DNA of 64,000 nt from Tenebrio molitor (GCF_963966145.1 NC_091046.1:9734001-9798000); one strand, 5' to 3'. Positions 1-14,182 are shown, counted from the stretch's first letter. Program-made: numbers and translations. Notes: generated from the letters alone by a model not told the origin.

Positions 1-2727
1 TTATTGTTTATCGAAGAACTAACTTTACCTCGGGCTAACCTTTACTTACGAAAACAAACTTCAAAGCACCCCACGAGCTTTTGTCTTAAAATTTGTATCA
101 TACTATTTGCCAGTTTTGCATTCGAGAGTGATTTTTTTCTCTAAATTGTACTTAACGAAATGTTAACAAAAATATCAACAGCTTTTACAAAAATTATTTA
201 AAAGTTTAAAAATCAATCATCTGCAATTCAATTATTTTTAAGATGATAGCAATTAAAAGCTTAATTTTATGAAACGCCTTATTAAACATTTTTACATTTT
301 TGAAATTTAGGAAAGATACAACAAAAAAACATTTATTCTGGACCAAATTCATCTTTAAATTTTCAAAAGGAACTTTCTCATGATTTACGGGTTTACAAGT
401 TTTTAAACCACATAATGTTTTTTTTTTTATTGTATTTTTAGTTCACTCAGTATATGCGGTTATTATTTTATATATGAATGAACTTTTGTTTATTTATTTT
501 TTCATTATGAATACATATTTACTTTATTTAAATTTTTATTAGATGTTTTCAATGTGGTATGTAGGTTATATTACAATACAAAAATACACGGAAAGTAAAT
601 TAAAAGTAATTGAATTGCTGGTGTTTAAACAATATAATAAAATAATCATTTATTTTGAATGAAATAACATTTTAATTCCAAATAAAGTAGAAATCGATTT
701 CAGCTTTTGTACATAGATGAGTAAAAAAGGTTTAAATTGATTTTTACGACAAAACATTCCTTTAAAATCATCAAAATGTACCTAATACATTTTTTAGTCA
801 TTTATTATGTGTTTCTCCTCATTCTTTATAATTATCAGACCTAAATATTATTTTAATTTTTTAAGTTTTAGTAAGTTGTAATTCGCTTCACTTTGAATGA
901 AAATATTTATTTTGTAGCAGATTTTAATGAGGGTACTGAGAGCATTTAAAATTTAAAATTAATCCTAATTTTATTCAATTATGGTCGATTGTGGTGAATT
1001 CATATCGATTTATAAACCAATTTCACTGAATAAATAAATAACGTTAGTACAATGTAATTTAATACCATTTAACATGATTAACATAACAAACAAGAAATGC
1101 TTATAACTGTCAATATTAAAAGGGTAACGATGATGTTTATTATTAACAAACGAGTACTTTTTTAAAACAAAGAAATAATCTAATATGTAAATAATATGTA
1201 TTTGAAAATCATTATGTAAATATGTTTGATAAATGGGAATAGTAAATGACTGTCAGGTAAGATGTAAGAATGAGAGACTGATCTCATTAACAAATTTTTT
1301 GTGTTTGTTTAGTTAAATATTTATTTAATAATTTATGTTTTATATAGAATCTTAGAACACATCTTTCTTATTATTAGTAGAATACATATTACATAATTAC
1401 CAAATTACTTCTTTATTAGTATAGGTGAGTTTGCAGAAATCATAAACTAATTACACGAACACTTTCTTATTATTTATTGTATTGAATAATTTCCTTGTTT
1501 ATTCCTTTATTGTTTTAAAATTTCAATTAAAATAATTATCTTAAAATTATTTACTTACTGCCGCCGTCTATTGGAAACTAGATGAAGTTTCCTCCCATTA
1601 AATAAGAAACGCCAGGATAATTTCAGATCTCTTCGTGTTAACACAAACGAACCTGTAACTTCATGCTTTTGCTCCCGGATTTAAAATACTGCCGGCTAGA
1701 TGGCAGCATAGATAACCAATCCTCAAGGTTGGTGAAACTGGAATCCGTATAGTGGGTTGCCTCATTGAAAATTGGTGGGCGGGAGGGAAAAGAAACTCGT
1801 GAGGTAAATCAACCCAGAAATTTTGAGTGTTCGAATAGAACCCAAGGTTTATAAGCTTCGTGGGGTTTATTCGTTTATTGAGTGTTTTTTTTTGGGTTTT
1901 ATTCACACCTAATGCGTGATCGAGAGACTGTCGTAAAAGTTTAGTGCATTATGACGTCACGAGTAACTTTTACGGGGGGAAAAAATTGAAACTATTGTTT
2001 TAATTGGGAACAAGGCAACATACTATACGCATTCCAGTTCTACCAACCTTGTTCAATCCTAAGCTTATTTAATTTTTCTCTTATAGAATAGATATGAAAT
2101 TAATAATTTTTCAAACTGAACATAATTATTATTAAACAACATAATTATTTTAATTACAATTTTTTTTATAGAGAAATGTATTACAAAATGAATTAATTCA
2201 AAGCATTATGCCGTTGTGTGGATAACTGCAATGAATCGTTTTTATTACATACTTTGTATCAATACAGTAAAGATTTAGAATTTTCATCTTTTCTTGATAA
2301 TATAAATAAATATAATAAATAATTGTAGTACATACAAAGTTGCTGCTTTTAAGATTTTTAAAATTTTAATTATATTACATATTTTAATAGCTTGTTTTGT
2401 ATTTGGAAAAATAAATTACATAATCTCTACTATACCAGACTTAGGGGACGGTTGAGACAAATAATCTTCTAAATTGATTTTCATCAAAACAAAACAAAAT
2501 AAGTTTACGTGTTTTACGCTTAAAATTGTTATTTTAAAATGTCAGTTAAATTTTGTTTTTATTCTTAATTGCAATAACACAACAATTTTATCTGTAAGTA
2601 TGTAGACTAAACAAAATGACACGTCATCTTCATTCATCTATGTCTACGGATACTTTGTATATTTATTTTGTTGAGAAGAAATTAAATTCGATGGGCAAAT
2701 TTTATATGATTAATTCCCACGTACATG

Positions 2728-2947
2728 TTCAGCCAATCAGAGCGCTTGCTTTCATCCAATCAAAAATGTTTATCGCGATAAAAACGTCCTACTACTCTGT
2801 CATCTGTCAAAAGTGATTAAAATTGCATGCTACTCCTGTCAGATTCTCAAATTGTTTTTAATAATTGTGTTTTTAATTACTGTAGGTATTATAAATAAAT
2901 AATTAACGTTAACGTTTGTATTCTGGAATTAATCTTGCCAAAAATAA
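2728..2947 (+). repeat. Dispersed repeat, copy 1 of 2
   Basis: This stretch matches, in inverse orientation, the segment at about 32345-32531. Shared landmarks in order are a CAGCCAATCAGA-like block, TTTATCGCGATAAA, a block around GCATGC, and GGAATTAATCTTGCCAAAAA. The shared order and length point to a short dispersed element. No coding region is present and I do not recognise the family. Confidence 0.7.
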
Positions 2948-3471
2948 TAATAATGTTTTATATCTGATAAATTTCCAGTTTTCACTTAAACATTTTTGTT
3001 TTAGACAATTTTGCTCGTTGATATTTGGGCATAAAAAAATTAGGTCTTGTTATTTTACCTTCGACTATATGACGTCATCGAATATTTCTCTTTAATTTTC
3101 AGAGTACGTACTTTAGCAAATAAATATTCATAAGAAAAAACCTGACGTGTAGCTTATTACCAAAGATGTGAATCAGATAGATTTTCCCAAAGATCTTGGA
3201 ACACTAGTGGTATGTAATTGGTGATACATATTACAATTTTTATCTCAAATTTAACTAAGAAAATTAGACATACCTATACTTACGAATTCTTTCTAATTTC
3301 AGGTTTTTAGATTCATGAATATTGAATTAATGCTTTGGTTTTTATTTAATTTTTCATCGCGTTATTGAAATACAAATTACAACACAACGTCTTCAGTCTT
3401 CAGTCTTATTAATATATGTAGATACTACATATAATTTCGTGATATTTTGATAAAAAAATAATGACCTAGGG

Positions 3472-3632
3472 GCCAGTCTATACTTAGAAAGAGAATTAAA
3501 TATTTAATTCGAATTAAATTTTAATGCGCAATTAACCCACGAATCAGAAACTTCGATTGGTTCAACGTGATCTAATCTCGCATTTCATTACGATTAACTT
3601 AATTTCGCTTCTGTAAACTAGGCCTACGTATT
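3472..3632. repeat. Possible degraded MITE
   Basis: The ends form an imperfect inverted repeat: GGGGCCAGTCTATACTTAGA at the left, against the reverse complement of TTCTGTAAACTAGGCCTAC at the right. AT-rich arms follow. Several mismatches and no clear target duplication make this tentative. Confidence 0.35.
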
Positions 3633-5861
3633 TTTATACTTAATTTAACATTTAGCATTGTACCTATTATTTTTGCAAATTCCAAGAATACGTATTGGTT
3701 GGTACTGAATTCTTGTAAAGAGTTATAAATAAAAGTCTTAGTGTCTGGTCCTCACAACCCGTTAGTATTTTTCGATTTTCGGCGATGATTATCTTTGATC
3801 TCAAAAGAAGTTTATTTTCTTTAAATAAAAGAAAAATCCTAACTCAATTTTTTTAAATACAATTCTCTATATTTATGAATGAGTTTTATCTTGTAAAGTA
3901 TTCAACAAAGTTTCAACAAAGAATTGTTGGTAGTGGTAAGAAATAATCGATCTAGATTTAGTCGTAAATATGTAAAATGCTCAGTGTCAGTTCAATGTAC
4001 AACAATAATGATAAGTTCGCAGTATAACACAAAAAACGTTACCGTATATCAAAACAAATCACAAATGTATATCTTCATACACTTACACCGGTTACAACAT
4101 AATTCTAGAACTCAAAAGAATTGTTAACAATGATCTGCAAAACATCCATCCACAGCACCTATTACCATTTTATTTATAGAAAACTTATTCTATTTCAAAT
4201 ATTCTTTCAATTTTGGAAATAGGTGTTCATCCGAAGTTGCCAAATTTAGCAAATCTTAATTAAAAATCAATAATTTTTCCAACACAAGCAGGAACTTACG
4301 GGTAAATGCGTAGTTCTGTAAGAACAGTGGAAATTTTAGTGTGAGATTTAACCGAAATTATTCACAAAGCTTAGTAATGAAGAACAGTGTGCTTTTAGTA
4401 AAAAAAAAAAAAAATTCTGAAGTAGTTTCTTACATCAAACATTTTATTTTATTATAAAAATAAAAACGGTCAAATAATAGGAATAAATGTACCAATAGAA
4501 AAACAGCTAGTTAGGAAATGTAATTTTTTCCATATTACTATAGGCATGAGATTTTTTATCGAAGTGATAGCTTATATCAAAATCATGATTATTCTACTGG
4601 AGTTTGGAAAATAAATTCAATTTGGATATTTTCAATATTCTATCTATTAATTATTTCTAAATTAAAAAGGGGAATCACGATTGTTCTGCTTTCGTTACAA
4701 TGGAGAAATAATTTTGTTTATAAAAAAACAAAATTTGTGAAGGCGTTTAAGTTGTTCGCTCGAATAAGTTTACGGAAATTCTATTCAAATGAAGTGAATC
4801 GTTTGATATTGAAGAAATGCAAAACAGGCCGAATACCTGAAAAGTAACAGCGCACGAATATTGAACAACGTATTTCGTGTTAATTTAATCAAAGTCTTAA
4901 AAAAACATTAATTGGTTGTAAATTTTGAGGTTATCTTTGACAGATTTCAAGTTACGTATCTCAGAAAACGATCAAAATTGAACTTCTAGTGTTGAACTAT
5001 TATTTCCGCACTTGTTAGGAAATATTCCACTTTTCCTAACTCTAATTAGTATTCAAATATAAACTCTAGTAGAAAAAAGATTACTGTTAACTATCCTTAC
5101 TGTTCTCCCCTATTGAGGTAAATTATTATCTGTAGTAGTAACTCAAGAGCTTAGCATTTATCGATTAATTTACGATAATTTGTTGCATAGCTACGATAAC
5201 AGTGTTAATTAAATTCGATAACTACGAGTATTAACTAGTTCTATTTTCAAATTTACACGATTGGAGTCGCTGTGCTAGAAGTTTGAGTAAATTAATAGCT
5301 AATAATTCAAGCTCGGATGATATTTCACTAGATTATTTCGTACAAACATACAATGTACGAACAATTTAATTAAATTGATGTTACGCGTATCTACTATGAT
5401 TGTTTGAATGCAATTGTATTGTTATTAAAAATACGATTGTTGAGCAGCAGAGGTTTTATTGCTGTAAAACCATGTGGGTTCCTCAAATGGCAAATTTTGA
5501 TTGGTAGATTTGTGTATGTATTAAATAATTGGCTGTAAATACACAAGAGCTTTTTTTTATCGACAAATCACATTCTTGTATTAAACATCCAATAAAAAAC
5601 TTGCATTTTGTATAGTTGTCATAATAACAACAAAAATTTTCGAGTGGTTCGGCAAATTATTCGAAGAAAAAAAGTTCGAATGAAATTCGACGAGATCATT
5701 TTATGACTGGAAACAAAAACTTTTTATTTTTTATTTTATAAAACTGATTTCATCACTCGTTCAAACAAATAGTGTTTCTATAGCAAAGAGTAAACAAGTG
5801 TACATATTTATTTATCTACTTTACTTTGTACATTTTAAAAAACTAGAAATGCGGTTTAATA

Positions 5862-6568
5862 CAGGTGTCCGTAAAAAAGAAGACGAGTCCATAGCTCCCT
5901 TATTTATCGGACGATTTCAATTATCTATTAACCAAATTAAACGGTTGTGAATAGGCTACAAGATGGCCTACTAAATTCACGTATAGCCCTAAGGCTTCAA
6001 GGTTAAACTGTAAAAAAAAAAATTCAAACGGGAACACATACTTTTTTTTTAGAAATCCTGATAGATTTTTTTTCTGAAAATAACAATGTATCACAAGTAT
6101 AATCTCGCATAAAAAAATAACACTAACTTTTGAAACAAATGACGAGCACCAAGCGAGAAGCCATCAAAATGCATTGGGTTACAGTGTAAGTTACCTGGAA
6201 AAACAAATGACAAATAATAACATTGGGATTGCGCAAAAATGCCGCCAATGTTTAGCGCAAAATGGAGCGCATAATAGATGATAGTAGCATTTTTAAACTT
6301 TTTTTTCGTATTTTTGTTATGTAAATGTATACTTGAGATACATTGTTGTTTTCAGAATAAAAATTTCATCAGAATTAGTAAAAAAAAGTATGTTTCCATT
6401 TGAAAAAAAATATTTTGACAGTTTACCATTGAAGGAAGTCCTTAGGGCTATACATGAATTTATTAGCCCTTTTATAGTCTATTCACAACCATTTAATTTG
6501 GTGTATAAATAGTTAAAATCCTTCTATAAATAAGGCAGTTATGCACTCTCATTGTTTTGGGGACACTC
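5862..6568. mobile_element. MITE with very long inverted arms
   Basis: The element is about 707 bp and is flanked by TA on both sides. The two halves are inverted copies of each other over roughly 200-280 bp, with substitutions. Both arms carry a block around ACCAAATTAAAYGGTTGTG and another around TATAGCCCTAAGG. Outer ends are CAGGTGTCC and GGACACTCT. TA duplication and CAGG-type ends fit a non-autonomous Tc1/mariner derivative. No transposase remains. Confidence 0.85.
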
Positions 6569-6569
6569 T

Positions 6570-9500
6570 ATAATAGATGGAGGTTAAACCACATTAAATG
6601 TTGTCTGAAAACTGCACAATTTCGATATTATTTGAATATTTGTTGAACTTTTCGTAAGATTTACCTTTCAAATTATCCAACATTTCACCCCAACGAATAA
6701 AGTTCGTAAACAGCTTTCTTAATGTTTCATTTTTGAAAGACTTATTACTTGCCTATCTTTGATATCCGGTGCGATAAAAAAATAATAACAATTTTCCTTA
6801 CAACTAGGTAAACGTCGTCATAAGAATAGTCAGCTTCAGTGGAAAAAAGTTCTATAACAATCAACAAATTAAATTTAAGAAAAGGCATGCGAACTTTGGT
6901 CCGTAGTCAACTCTGACTATTTTTTTTCATCGCACGTTGCTTCCCAATAAATTTCGTTTGGTTTGTGTTAGTTAATCCCACGTGACGTCTATTAATTGTT
7001 ATTCTTGAGTATTATTTTTACATCAATTATCAAGTGCATTCGCATAGTTACAAAATTTGCAATGATTTGGTTATTTAGTTTGTGCAAAGTACGACGATAC
7101 AGCACCAGAAGCTCTCGTTGCAAAATTTGTTATTTGTATTTTGTTTATTTTCTCGCTGACTCGAACGAATCGAAAAGTCGACATTCAACCAATTTCCTTC
7201 TCCAAAAATGATCTTTAACAAGTAATTTGTTTTTCTCAACCGTGCCCTGATTGCAATAAAGAACTTCTTGCTTTAATAGCGATAAGTAAATATGTCAGCT
7301 AGTGCATATTTTCGGAAGCTACAAAACTGATAGCTAACACAAGGCCGTCTGTTGAGAGATGTAAACAATGTCTTTAAGATATTTTTTGCTATTCTGAATT
7401 TCGTGATTTACAACATCCGTTTAGAGATTTTTTTAGCGTTACCACGTTTGAACAGATTTACTTCAAACTGATCATTTCCAACAGCGAAATCACGCTCGTG
7501 TTCGCCGTCAGCGCTCCACATCATTGTTAAAATTAATTAGATTCCGGCAAGTCCTGGAATCAGCGTAAAAGGAAATTCGACTGTGATTTCTGGAAAGAGG
7601 GAGCGACGATAAAATTAGAAGTGAAATAGCTTCACATGTCGAGCAATGTGTGGTATATCACCAAGACACCAACACCATGCCATCCCGAGAATCATTTCCT
7701 TATTTATTTATTCAAGGCGGCTACAGTACAGCTCGTATCCATAAAATTCCCGAAACAAAACTGGTGAACCAAACCGTATCTGTTTCCAAATTCATAACGC
7801 GTTATGTCACCGCAAAGCGTTCGACCAGCTCCCGAAGGCACCTCCAGCGCCGAAGAAGAAGAAACCCACCTCGCAGATGGCGAGCTTTTTTGCGGAGGTA
7901 AAGAGGTAGTCCTGATAGTAACCATGTGTAAACAAAGATATGCCGAGTGGGTGACAGACACGGCTTCTAAGTGATCCATCCGGAATCCTAAATACCTACA
8001 TGATGAAGGGTTCCATACTGTAAACTGTTAGTGACTTATTGTAAACAGAATCTGCGCCGCTAATTTATTACTGTCTTTATTGTTTCCCGTCATATTAACA
8101 GTTAACGCTGCACTAAATTTAAGTGTAACAATTCCTACGGCCACCTTCTCGCAGCCACCTCGGTTCGCAAGAACTCGAAGAAAAAGCGTGGCCGGAGCCG
8201 GTCCGGAAGGCACAGATTCGCGAAATGTTTCTAGGTCCTGAAAGGATATTTATCGGTCGTTGGTGCGTGTCGACTTTCAGCGAGGCGATTTGTCGGATCG
8301 GCAGTGATAAAACATTTTCGATCTAAATTGAGCGGTTATTGGACTATGGAAATAGCACCTCTTTGGCAAATTAACGTAAACAAGTTGGATTTAACGATAA
8401 AACTGTAAAATTTATGGAGTAATCTTCGACACCTTACCGTTGGAATCTGATATAATAAAACCTTCGGATTGTAAACAAAATTTAAGTTGGGATTCACGGC
8501 TTCCTGTTCATCGTTTAATGTCTCTTGCACCAATAAAGTAATCTGTAAATCGCATCTATCATTGAAAGTTTATTTAAGTTTCCTGAACACTGATTCATAG
8601 ATCTTGGTCTGGTTTCTTTAAAATTTTCACTAATTAATTTGGAATAGCTATTTAAGCGTCGTCGAAATAGGTAAGGTTCGCGTGCCATCCACTAACCTGT
8701 TATTCAGTTCCAGAAACACGATTTTTTCGCAAACAGAACCATCATTCAACGTCTGAGGAGAGATTAAAAATATTTATATTTCAGCGACTGTACTTTGAAC
8801 AGCGGTTGCTCTTGATAATGAAGTCGCAACACAGGAAACAGTTCTTTCAATATTCATTTTAAAATTGTTGGGAAAAAATTGATTTTTTATGCTTTCCTCC
8901 GGCATTTTTAACAAAAGGAAATAGCGTAAATTTTTCTCGAGATAAGTAAATGCGTCCGGATGTCCATTTACTCCAAAGACTTTTAACGAGGTCCTTTGCC
9001 TGTAATTAATTTATTTTTGTTGAATCCTAGTGGCCATAAATTGACAGCTGACGTCAAAACCACCCATCATCTTTCTGCTACCGGGATTACCTACTTTTTT
9101 AAATACCTTTTCATGAAACGTACATGAAAGTTTACATTTAACTTTATTTCAAAAACAAAATAGTAGATTAAATCATTAAGAGTAGAAGTCAGTCTTTTTG
9201 TGCTAAGCCCAGAGATTGAAGACCGAGACGAAGTCGAGGGCGGCAACTACGCTACCTTTTTCAAAATAATTTAAAAATATTTTTTTATCCATTATTCGTT
9301 CCTTGGAGCTCTCGTAGTCGGGGAGGTTCCGCCAGTGCCCATCATACTGTGGTTCGGCATAGAGCAAAATCTTAGCCACCACCAAACCTAAGTGAAAAAA
9401 TATCGTTGACAAAGAATTGACACGTGAAAGTACTTTCTCATAAATCTGGTGGTATCTTTCACTTTTATTCTTCCCGGTATTATTTCAGACTTGACCGAGC

Positions 9501-10829
9501 GATCAATCCATGAGGATTCGCGAGAGATAAATTTATCAGGGAAGATAATGCAAGTCGTACGAGATTAGAAATCAGCGAAACTACACTGGTTCATTGATTT
9601 TTAACGAGGTAAGTAAAATCTGTTAAAAAAAATTGTGGTGACGTTAACGTATGACGTAGTTTTATCAGCTGCTAAATGTTTCGTGAGACAGGAAGTGTAA
9701 AACGAATTTCAGACACCGTTGAAAGATTAGGAATGTAATATAATAAAATGAACCGAAAACAAATGAATAGTGATCTAAATCAGATTATGCATCTGAAGGA
9801 CTCCTCAACTAAAAAGACGACCTACGTTTGGAAAAGTGAAAAACTATGGCCTGCTTGACCCCAAATTTATTTGAACATTCGTTACCTATTACATAACATT
9901 TCTAAGACAAATTAGGTCAAGCTTGCTAACAGTTGAACATCCACCTAATTTGAAGACTGAAAATTATCAAGACAGTGAAAAATGTTGGGTATCCTTATTT
10001 TTACCTTAATTGGATACCATAATTCTGTTGTAATGTTACTATTTGTAAAATGAATAATATCTTCATCATTTTCTCGTTTTTTAGAATTCCATAACAGGCA
10101 TCAAGTCCACCTTTCCTTTAATGTACATATTCAGTAAAATGTCGATGATATTTTGGTTTCCAAAGTATATACCTTTTTCTTCTATTCAAGACTAGCTCAA
10201 AAATAATTACTAAATTTGAATATTGGCAACGTTAACATCAAGATGAATCTGTACTTGGAAATTTCTCCAAAGGTTTTCGTAACTCTTTGCTCGAACTGTC
10301 GCCAATGAAATACTGAAGCCTTGCGAAAGAAAAAAGTGGTTGTAGTAAATTCGAACAAATATTATTCTACGTAAAAAATCAACGTATCTAATCCAACAAA
10401 TTAAGTAAGAAGTTAATCTAATGAAGAATTAAGAAACCTGAATAAATCGCGCAAATAATCGTACCTTAACCTTACACTATAAAGAAATTGAAAACAAACT
10501 TCTGTTGCAACGTAAAAAAAAAATAAGACGTGAAGTGATATCCGCCGCTTTGACTAAAATCTACAAAACAAAAGTCAGCTCGCTACACCGCAACATGTTT
10601 GGCACAGATTTATCGTTCCTGCGTAGTTCTCTGACGTCATGTCGTGATGACTGATGAAACAAAGTACAGAACACAACCAGGAATTTTCTGTTTCTCGTAA
10701 ACTTTCTTTGAAGAAAATTGGTCCATTAATTTTTGAGTTAAGTGGACTCAAACAAAGAACCAAACAAACAGACAAAACAATTTTAAGCTGCCAAAATGTC
10801 TTCTGTATTACGTAGGCAGCAGCAATTAT
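6570..10829. other. Intergenic DNA, partly CpG-richer
   Basis: No gene is supported. The part from about 7.4 to 9.7 kb is less AT-rich than its surroundings and lacks obvious repeats, which would suit unique regulatory DNA. Overlapping short open frames on both strands at 7650-7979 look like by-products of that composition. Confidence 0.45.
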
Positions 10830-10830
10830 A

Positions 10831-11020
10831 TCGGGTGTTCATTTAAATTTATCCTCAAAGTAGGCGTTGAAGAGTCGATTGTGAACGCACCACGGATTAC
10901 AAATCACGGATCACCTAACCTCACTTTTTGCGTTGTTTGTGTTTTTACTCTGCAGTCTGATGAGTGGTGCGTTCACAATCGACTCTTCAATGCCTACTTT
11001 GAAGATAAATTTCCTATATG
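10831..11020. mobile_element. MITE family M1, copy 1
   Basis: The arms are inverted copies: TCCTCAAAGTAGGCGTTGAA then AGAGTCGATTGTGAACGCAC at the left, with their near-complement about 100 bp to the right. The same family recurs at 30154-30350 with the same arm and middle sequence (CACGGATTACARATCACGGA). The left end is TCGGGTGTTCATTT. The right end lacks the matching GAACACCCGA kept by the other copy, so this copy looks clipped. Confidence 0.8.
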
Positions 11021-11293
11021 TATTTAAATATGTAACGTTGGATTCGGAATTCGCCTGACCAGATTTAGATTTTTAGAGGAACAACATCCGGATCCATCCT
11101 CGAATACTCGTGGCTGCTGTGTAGATCACAAATGTTTTTTAAAATTTTCCAAACTTTGATTATGTTTAAAACAAGTTATGTTGTGCTGTAGTGAGTGCGT
11201 CAATAATTTTCGGCAACAAACTTAGATCCTCTTGAATTTCTGCCAAACTTTTTGCTTATATCTTCTGATGGTCTCAAACGATAATCCAATATA

Positions 11294-12546
11294 CAGGGTG
11301 GTCCCGATATAACCTGCCAAAAAAATTCTGGGTCATTAGAAGGATCTAACAAGTCCAAAAAAACCCCTTTCATTAGGTCCAAAATAATGGGGATAAATTA
11401 ACCCCTATCCACACCCATTCGACGCTGCTGACCACAAAAATACGTACCTACTCAGGAATTAATTGTTGGTGTTTGTAAGGATGACAGTATCTAAGTAACA
11501 TAGGTACCTGAATCGTTTATGACAAATCTCAAATCTGACAAACTAAATCAAATTAATGACATTTATTGAAAAAAACGCTGTACACTGTGTGCGTTAATTC
11601 ACCAGCTTATTTAGGTACAAAAGCTGATTTTGTAGACTGAGATGAATGAGTAATAAATAAAGTGGTGTTCCTCAATGTGTAAATTAATGTAGAGGTGGTG
11701 TGTGCAAAATTGTGGAGGAACTGTATAATAAGAGTATCGTCTTAATTGTGGTTAAATAGTCAAAATAATGTATTGAATAAATTTATTTACACTTTTCATA
11801 TTCGTACTTTCAACTCTAACTGAGAATATCAACTAACGACTGAAAGGTAAACTAGACTAGAAAAATTATTTTATAATAAATTTTCTGTGTGCCTTCCGTT
11901 TCATTTAAGCACATTTGAGTACGCCGGTACCAATTCTCATAAACAGAATTCAGCATTTCTGGGTTTTTACGAATCTGGTTCGCGGCGTCTGTTACGCGTT
12001 TCTGGAGTTGGCCTTTCGTATACCAAATCTTTCGTGTGGCCTCAAAAATTAAAATCCAGAGGGGTTAAATGGAGGATCGGGGGCGCCATCGTATTGGAAT
12101 TAGTCAGAACCAACCTCACATAAATGCAAATGTAGCTCCACAAAAGTACAACGGGACGGAAGGACTCCTTCAGGAAAACGCTCGCCGTTTGGTCGCCTTG
12201 CCGGTCTTGAATTACCACGTGTTTCGCCATAGAGTAAATGCAAATCGGCGTATTCTTGTTTTGTGAATTTCTTAACTTTTTGAAGTATTTGCAAATTTTA
12301 AATTAAACTTGACAAATGTCATAGGTGTTACAGGTACTGTTGCTAAAGAAATTGCAGCCAAGTAACCAGAATTACATTTTTAAAACCGATTAACTCATTA
12401 GCGTACAGCAAATTTTGACCAAATTTTCAATTATTTTTATCTCGAAAAAGAAAAGACTTTTATTAGAAACATTTTTTATGTATGAGTTCTACTCATCGTC
12501 GCCTATTACTGGATTTCTTCTGGCAGGTTATATCGGGACCACCCTG
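11294..12546 (-). mobile_element. Internally degraded Tc1/mariner-type transposon
   Basis: A 1.25 kb element with TA on both sides and terminal inverted repeats identical over about 26 bp, starting CAGGGTGGTCCCGATATAAC. Inside, on the minus strand, is the N-terminal DNA-binding part of a transposase (see 12100-12294). No intact catalytic core can be read. It is best seen as a decayed or non-autonomous copy. Confidence 0.85.
12100..12294 (-). pseudogene. Transposase N-terminal HTH fragment
   Basis: The reading frame contains FTKQEYADLHLLYGETRGNS followed by an Arg/Pro-rich stretch and SRCTFVELHLHLCEVGSD. This follows the pattern of the helix-turn-helix domain annotated as DUF4817 in insect Tc1/mariner-like transposases (xYADMLLIYGECRxNAR...F.RL...LRETGS). 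The family match is from memory of the motif, not a search. The frame then drifts into the region at 11.9-12.05 kb with stops, and no DDE core is visible. The fragment lies inside the inverted-repeat element at 11294-12546 and is not expected to be functional. Confidence 0.6.
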
Positions 12547-13208
12547 TATTATCTCCAGGAAAAATAAGTTATATCATATATTAAAATCTTTGTTCAGATT
12601 TTTAAACTCTAATAAGCAGACCTACATGATAAATCTGCAGTGTATTTTTTTAACAAAATGTTACAATACCTTGCAAATAATTTTGGGTTTCTCAGACCCA
12701 ACTGTGGAATCCTGTGATAACAAATATCTACGTATTGTATCTATTGTATGAAGAAAGTTTTCTTTTTTCTTTTTTAATGAAATTATTTTCTGCTGAAATG
12801 AGTATATGATGTTGCGCAGAAAAAATGTTTGTATGATTTTTTTGTTACTAACACTCTATTAGAAGAAAAAAAGTGTTAAACAATAACTTTCCTATTGGCG
12901 ACATAAATTGTGAAACAGATTTTCGATATTTTTGGGTTGCTTATTCGATACAGAAGATATATTAGCAATTTTGAAATTTTTGTCTGTCTGTCTCTCTGTT
13001 TGAATCCACTTATCTTAAAAATTAGTAAATGTATTCTCTTCAAAAAAAATTATTAGAAAGCGAAAATTCATGATTCGTGTTCTGCACTTTGTTTCATCAC
13101 AATATGACGTCAGAAAGGTCGTGTCGCCTCACCTCTTATAATTTTTTACATTACAGTCCTAAACGTCAGAAATTAATTTTTAATCTCACTTTTACTTTCA
13201 TTTCTTTA

Positions 13209-13298
13209 CAGTCTGCGGATCTCAGGGGTGCCGTGATGTCTTCAAAGAGAATCCACGAGGGATTGAAGAGACGTTATGAACTTTTGCAGTTGAAATGA
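13209..13298 (+). other. Exon-like open segment, unidentified
   Basis: A pyrimidine-rich tract ending TTTCTTTACAG precedes an open stretch that reads SADLRGAVMSSKRIHEGLKR and onward to a TGA stop at 13296-13298. Base composition is more coding-like than the flanks. No homolog is recognised and no upstream exon was found. It could be a terminal exon, a relic, or chance. Confidence 0.2.
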
Positions 13299-13544
13299 AA
13301 AGAAAGAAACTTTAGGGTTTCAAATATTGACTTGAATTTAGGTGTACCCTCTCCGCCCTTGGACTACAGCACCGATACTTCGCAATAGGTTAAGGTTAAA
13401 AAGAAACTAATGTCACACAAGTTTAATATATTTTTATACAAAAATAAACCCACATTCTTCAGTTTTTATTATATTATGTAAATCCATAAATATAGCCTCG
13501 AGTAAACTTGACTTGTTTATGTTAATAGTGGAATTTGTGAAAAA

Positions 13545-14182
13545 TATAAACTATTTTCTCATATTATTTTGGTGTCTTACATCTCGGCCGCGGTCAAAAA
13601 TAATATCTACGCCCAGAAAATATTTAGTAGGAAATATAAATGTTGAAGTGCAAAATTGGCAATTAATATCTGTGCAATCAGATAGATACATTTGAAGATG
13701 CGTCAACAGTTGCCGTAATAAATCATCAATCGATTCGTAAAGATCGATCGCCGCCGCCATCTAAAAGGAGTTCTTATCGGATTCGACTCCATAAAATCGA
13801 ACCGAATCAGCATATCTTGCGACTAGGCGGCAGCAATTAATCGTCCCGAGATAAAAAGATAAAATAAAAAAATAAATAAATCGGATGCATCACATGTAAG
13901 TACTAAATGTGCCTCGGTCTCGATGCATGTGTGGTGGAGACGGCGGCGGCTGCAGCTGAAAAACAGTCACCATACCATATTCCTCCTCTACCTTTGCGTT
14001 CGGAATTGTTTATTATTCCAAAGCTCGGGTCAGATGAGTTACGCCGCGACATCCTGGGTGGGCTGCCGCAAAATGAGATATTTTGTTTAAAGTTAGAGAT
14101 TAAAGCTGGCTCTGAGCGCCGCGATGCCGACTCGTGGTTTGTTAATAAACTTTCTTTGCCATCATTAAACGTTCTTAATTGA
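13545..14182. promoter_or_regulatory. CpG-richer unique block, possible regulatory DNA
   Basis: This block has many more CG dinucleotides than its neighbours (for example CTCGGCCGCGGTC near 13584 and GATCGATCGCCGCCGCCAT near 13742) and shows no repeats or inverted ends. An open frame of 91 codons (13907-14182) runs through it but resembles no protein I know. Sitting about 22 kb upstream of FoxF, it could be a distal enhancer or an unrecognised exon or promoter. That is inference from composition only. Confidence 0.25.

Larger units (their letters stand above)
1..5861. other. AT-rich intergenic DNA
   Basis: No coding region can be supported here. Open frames are under 85 codons and match no family I recognise. 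A patch near 1560-1960 is richer in G+C and contains a TGACGTCA site. Repeats at about 2.73 kb and 3.47 kb are listed separately. Poly(A) and poly(T) runs are common. Confidence 0.6.

Noticed and set aside
7650..7979. Overlapping open frames on both strands
   Set aside because: Arg-rich and Ser-rich translations with no family resemblance. They probably result from a CpG-richer stretch.
1951..13112. Recurring TGACGTCA (CRE-like) sites at about 1951, 3069, 10636 and 13104
   Set aside because: Too few and too spread out to claim regulation. Others in the window lie inside MITE arms.
13907..14182. 91-codon plus-strand open frame
   Set aside because: No recognisable protein family and no splice context. 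It is kept only as a possible regulatory block.
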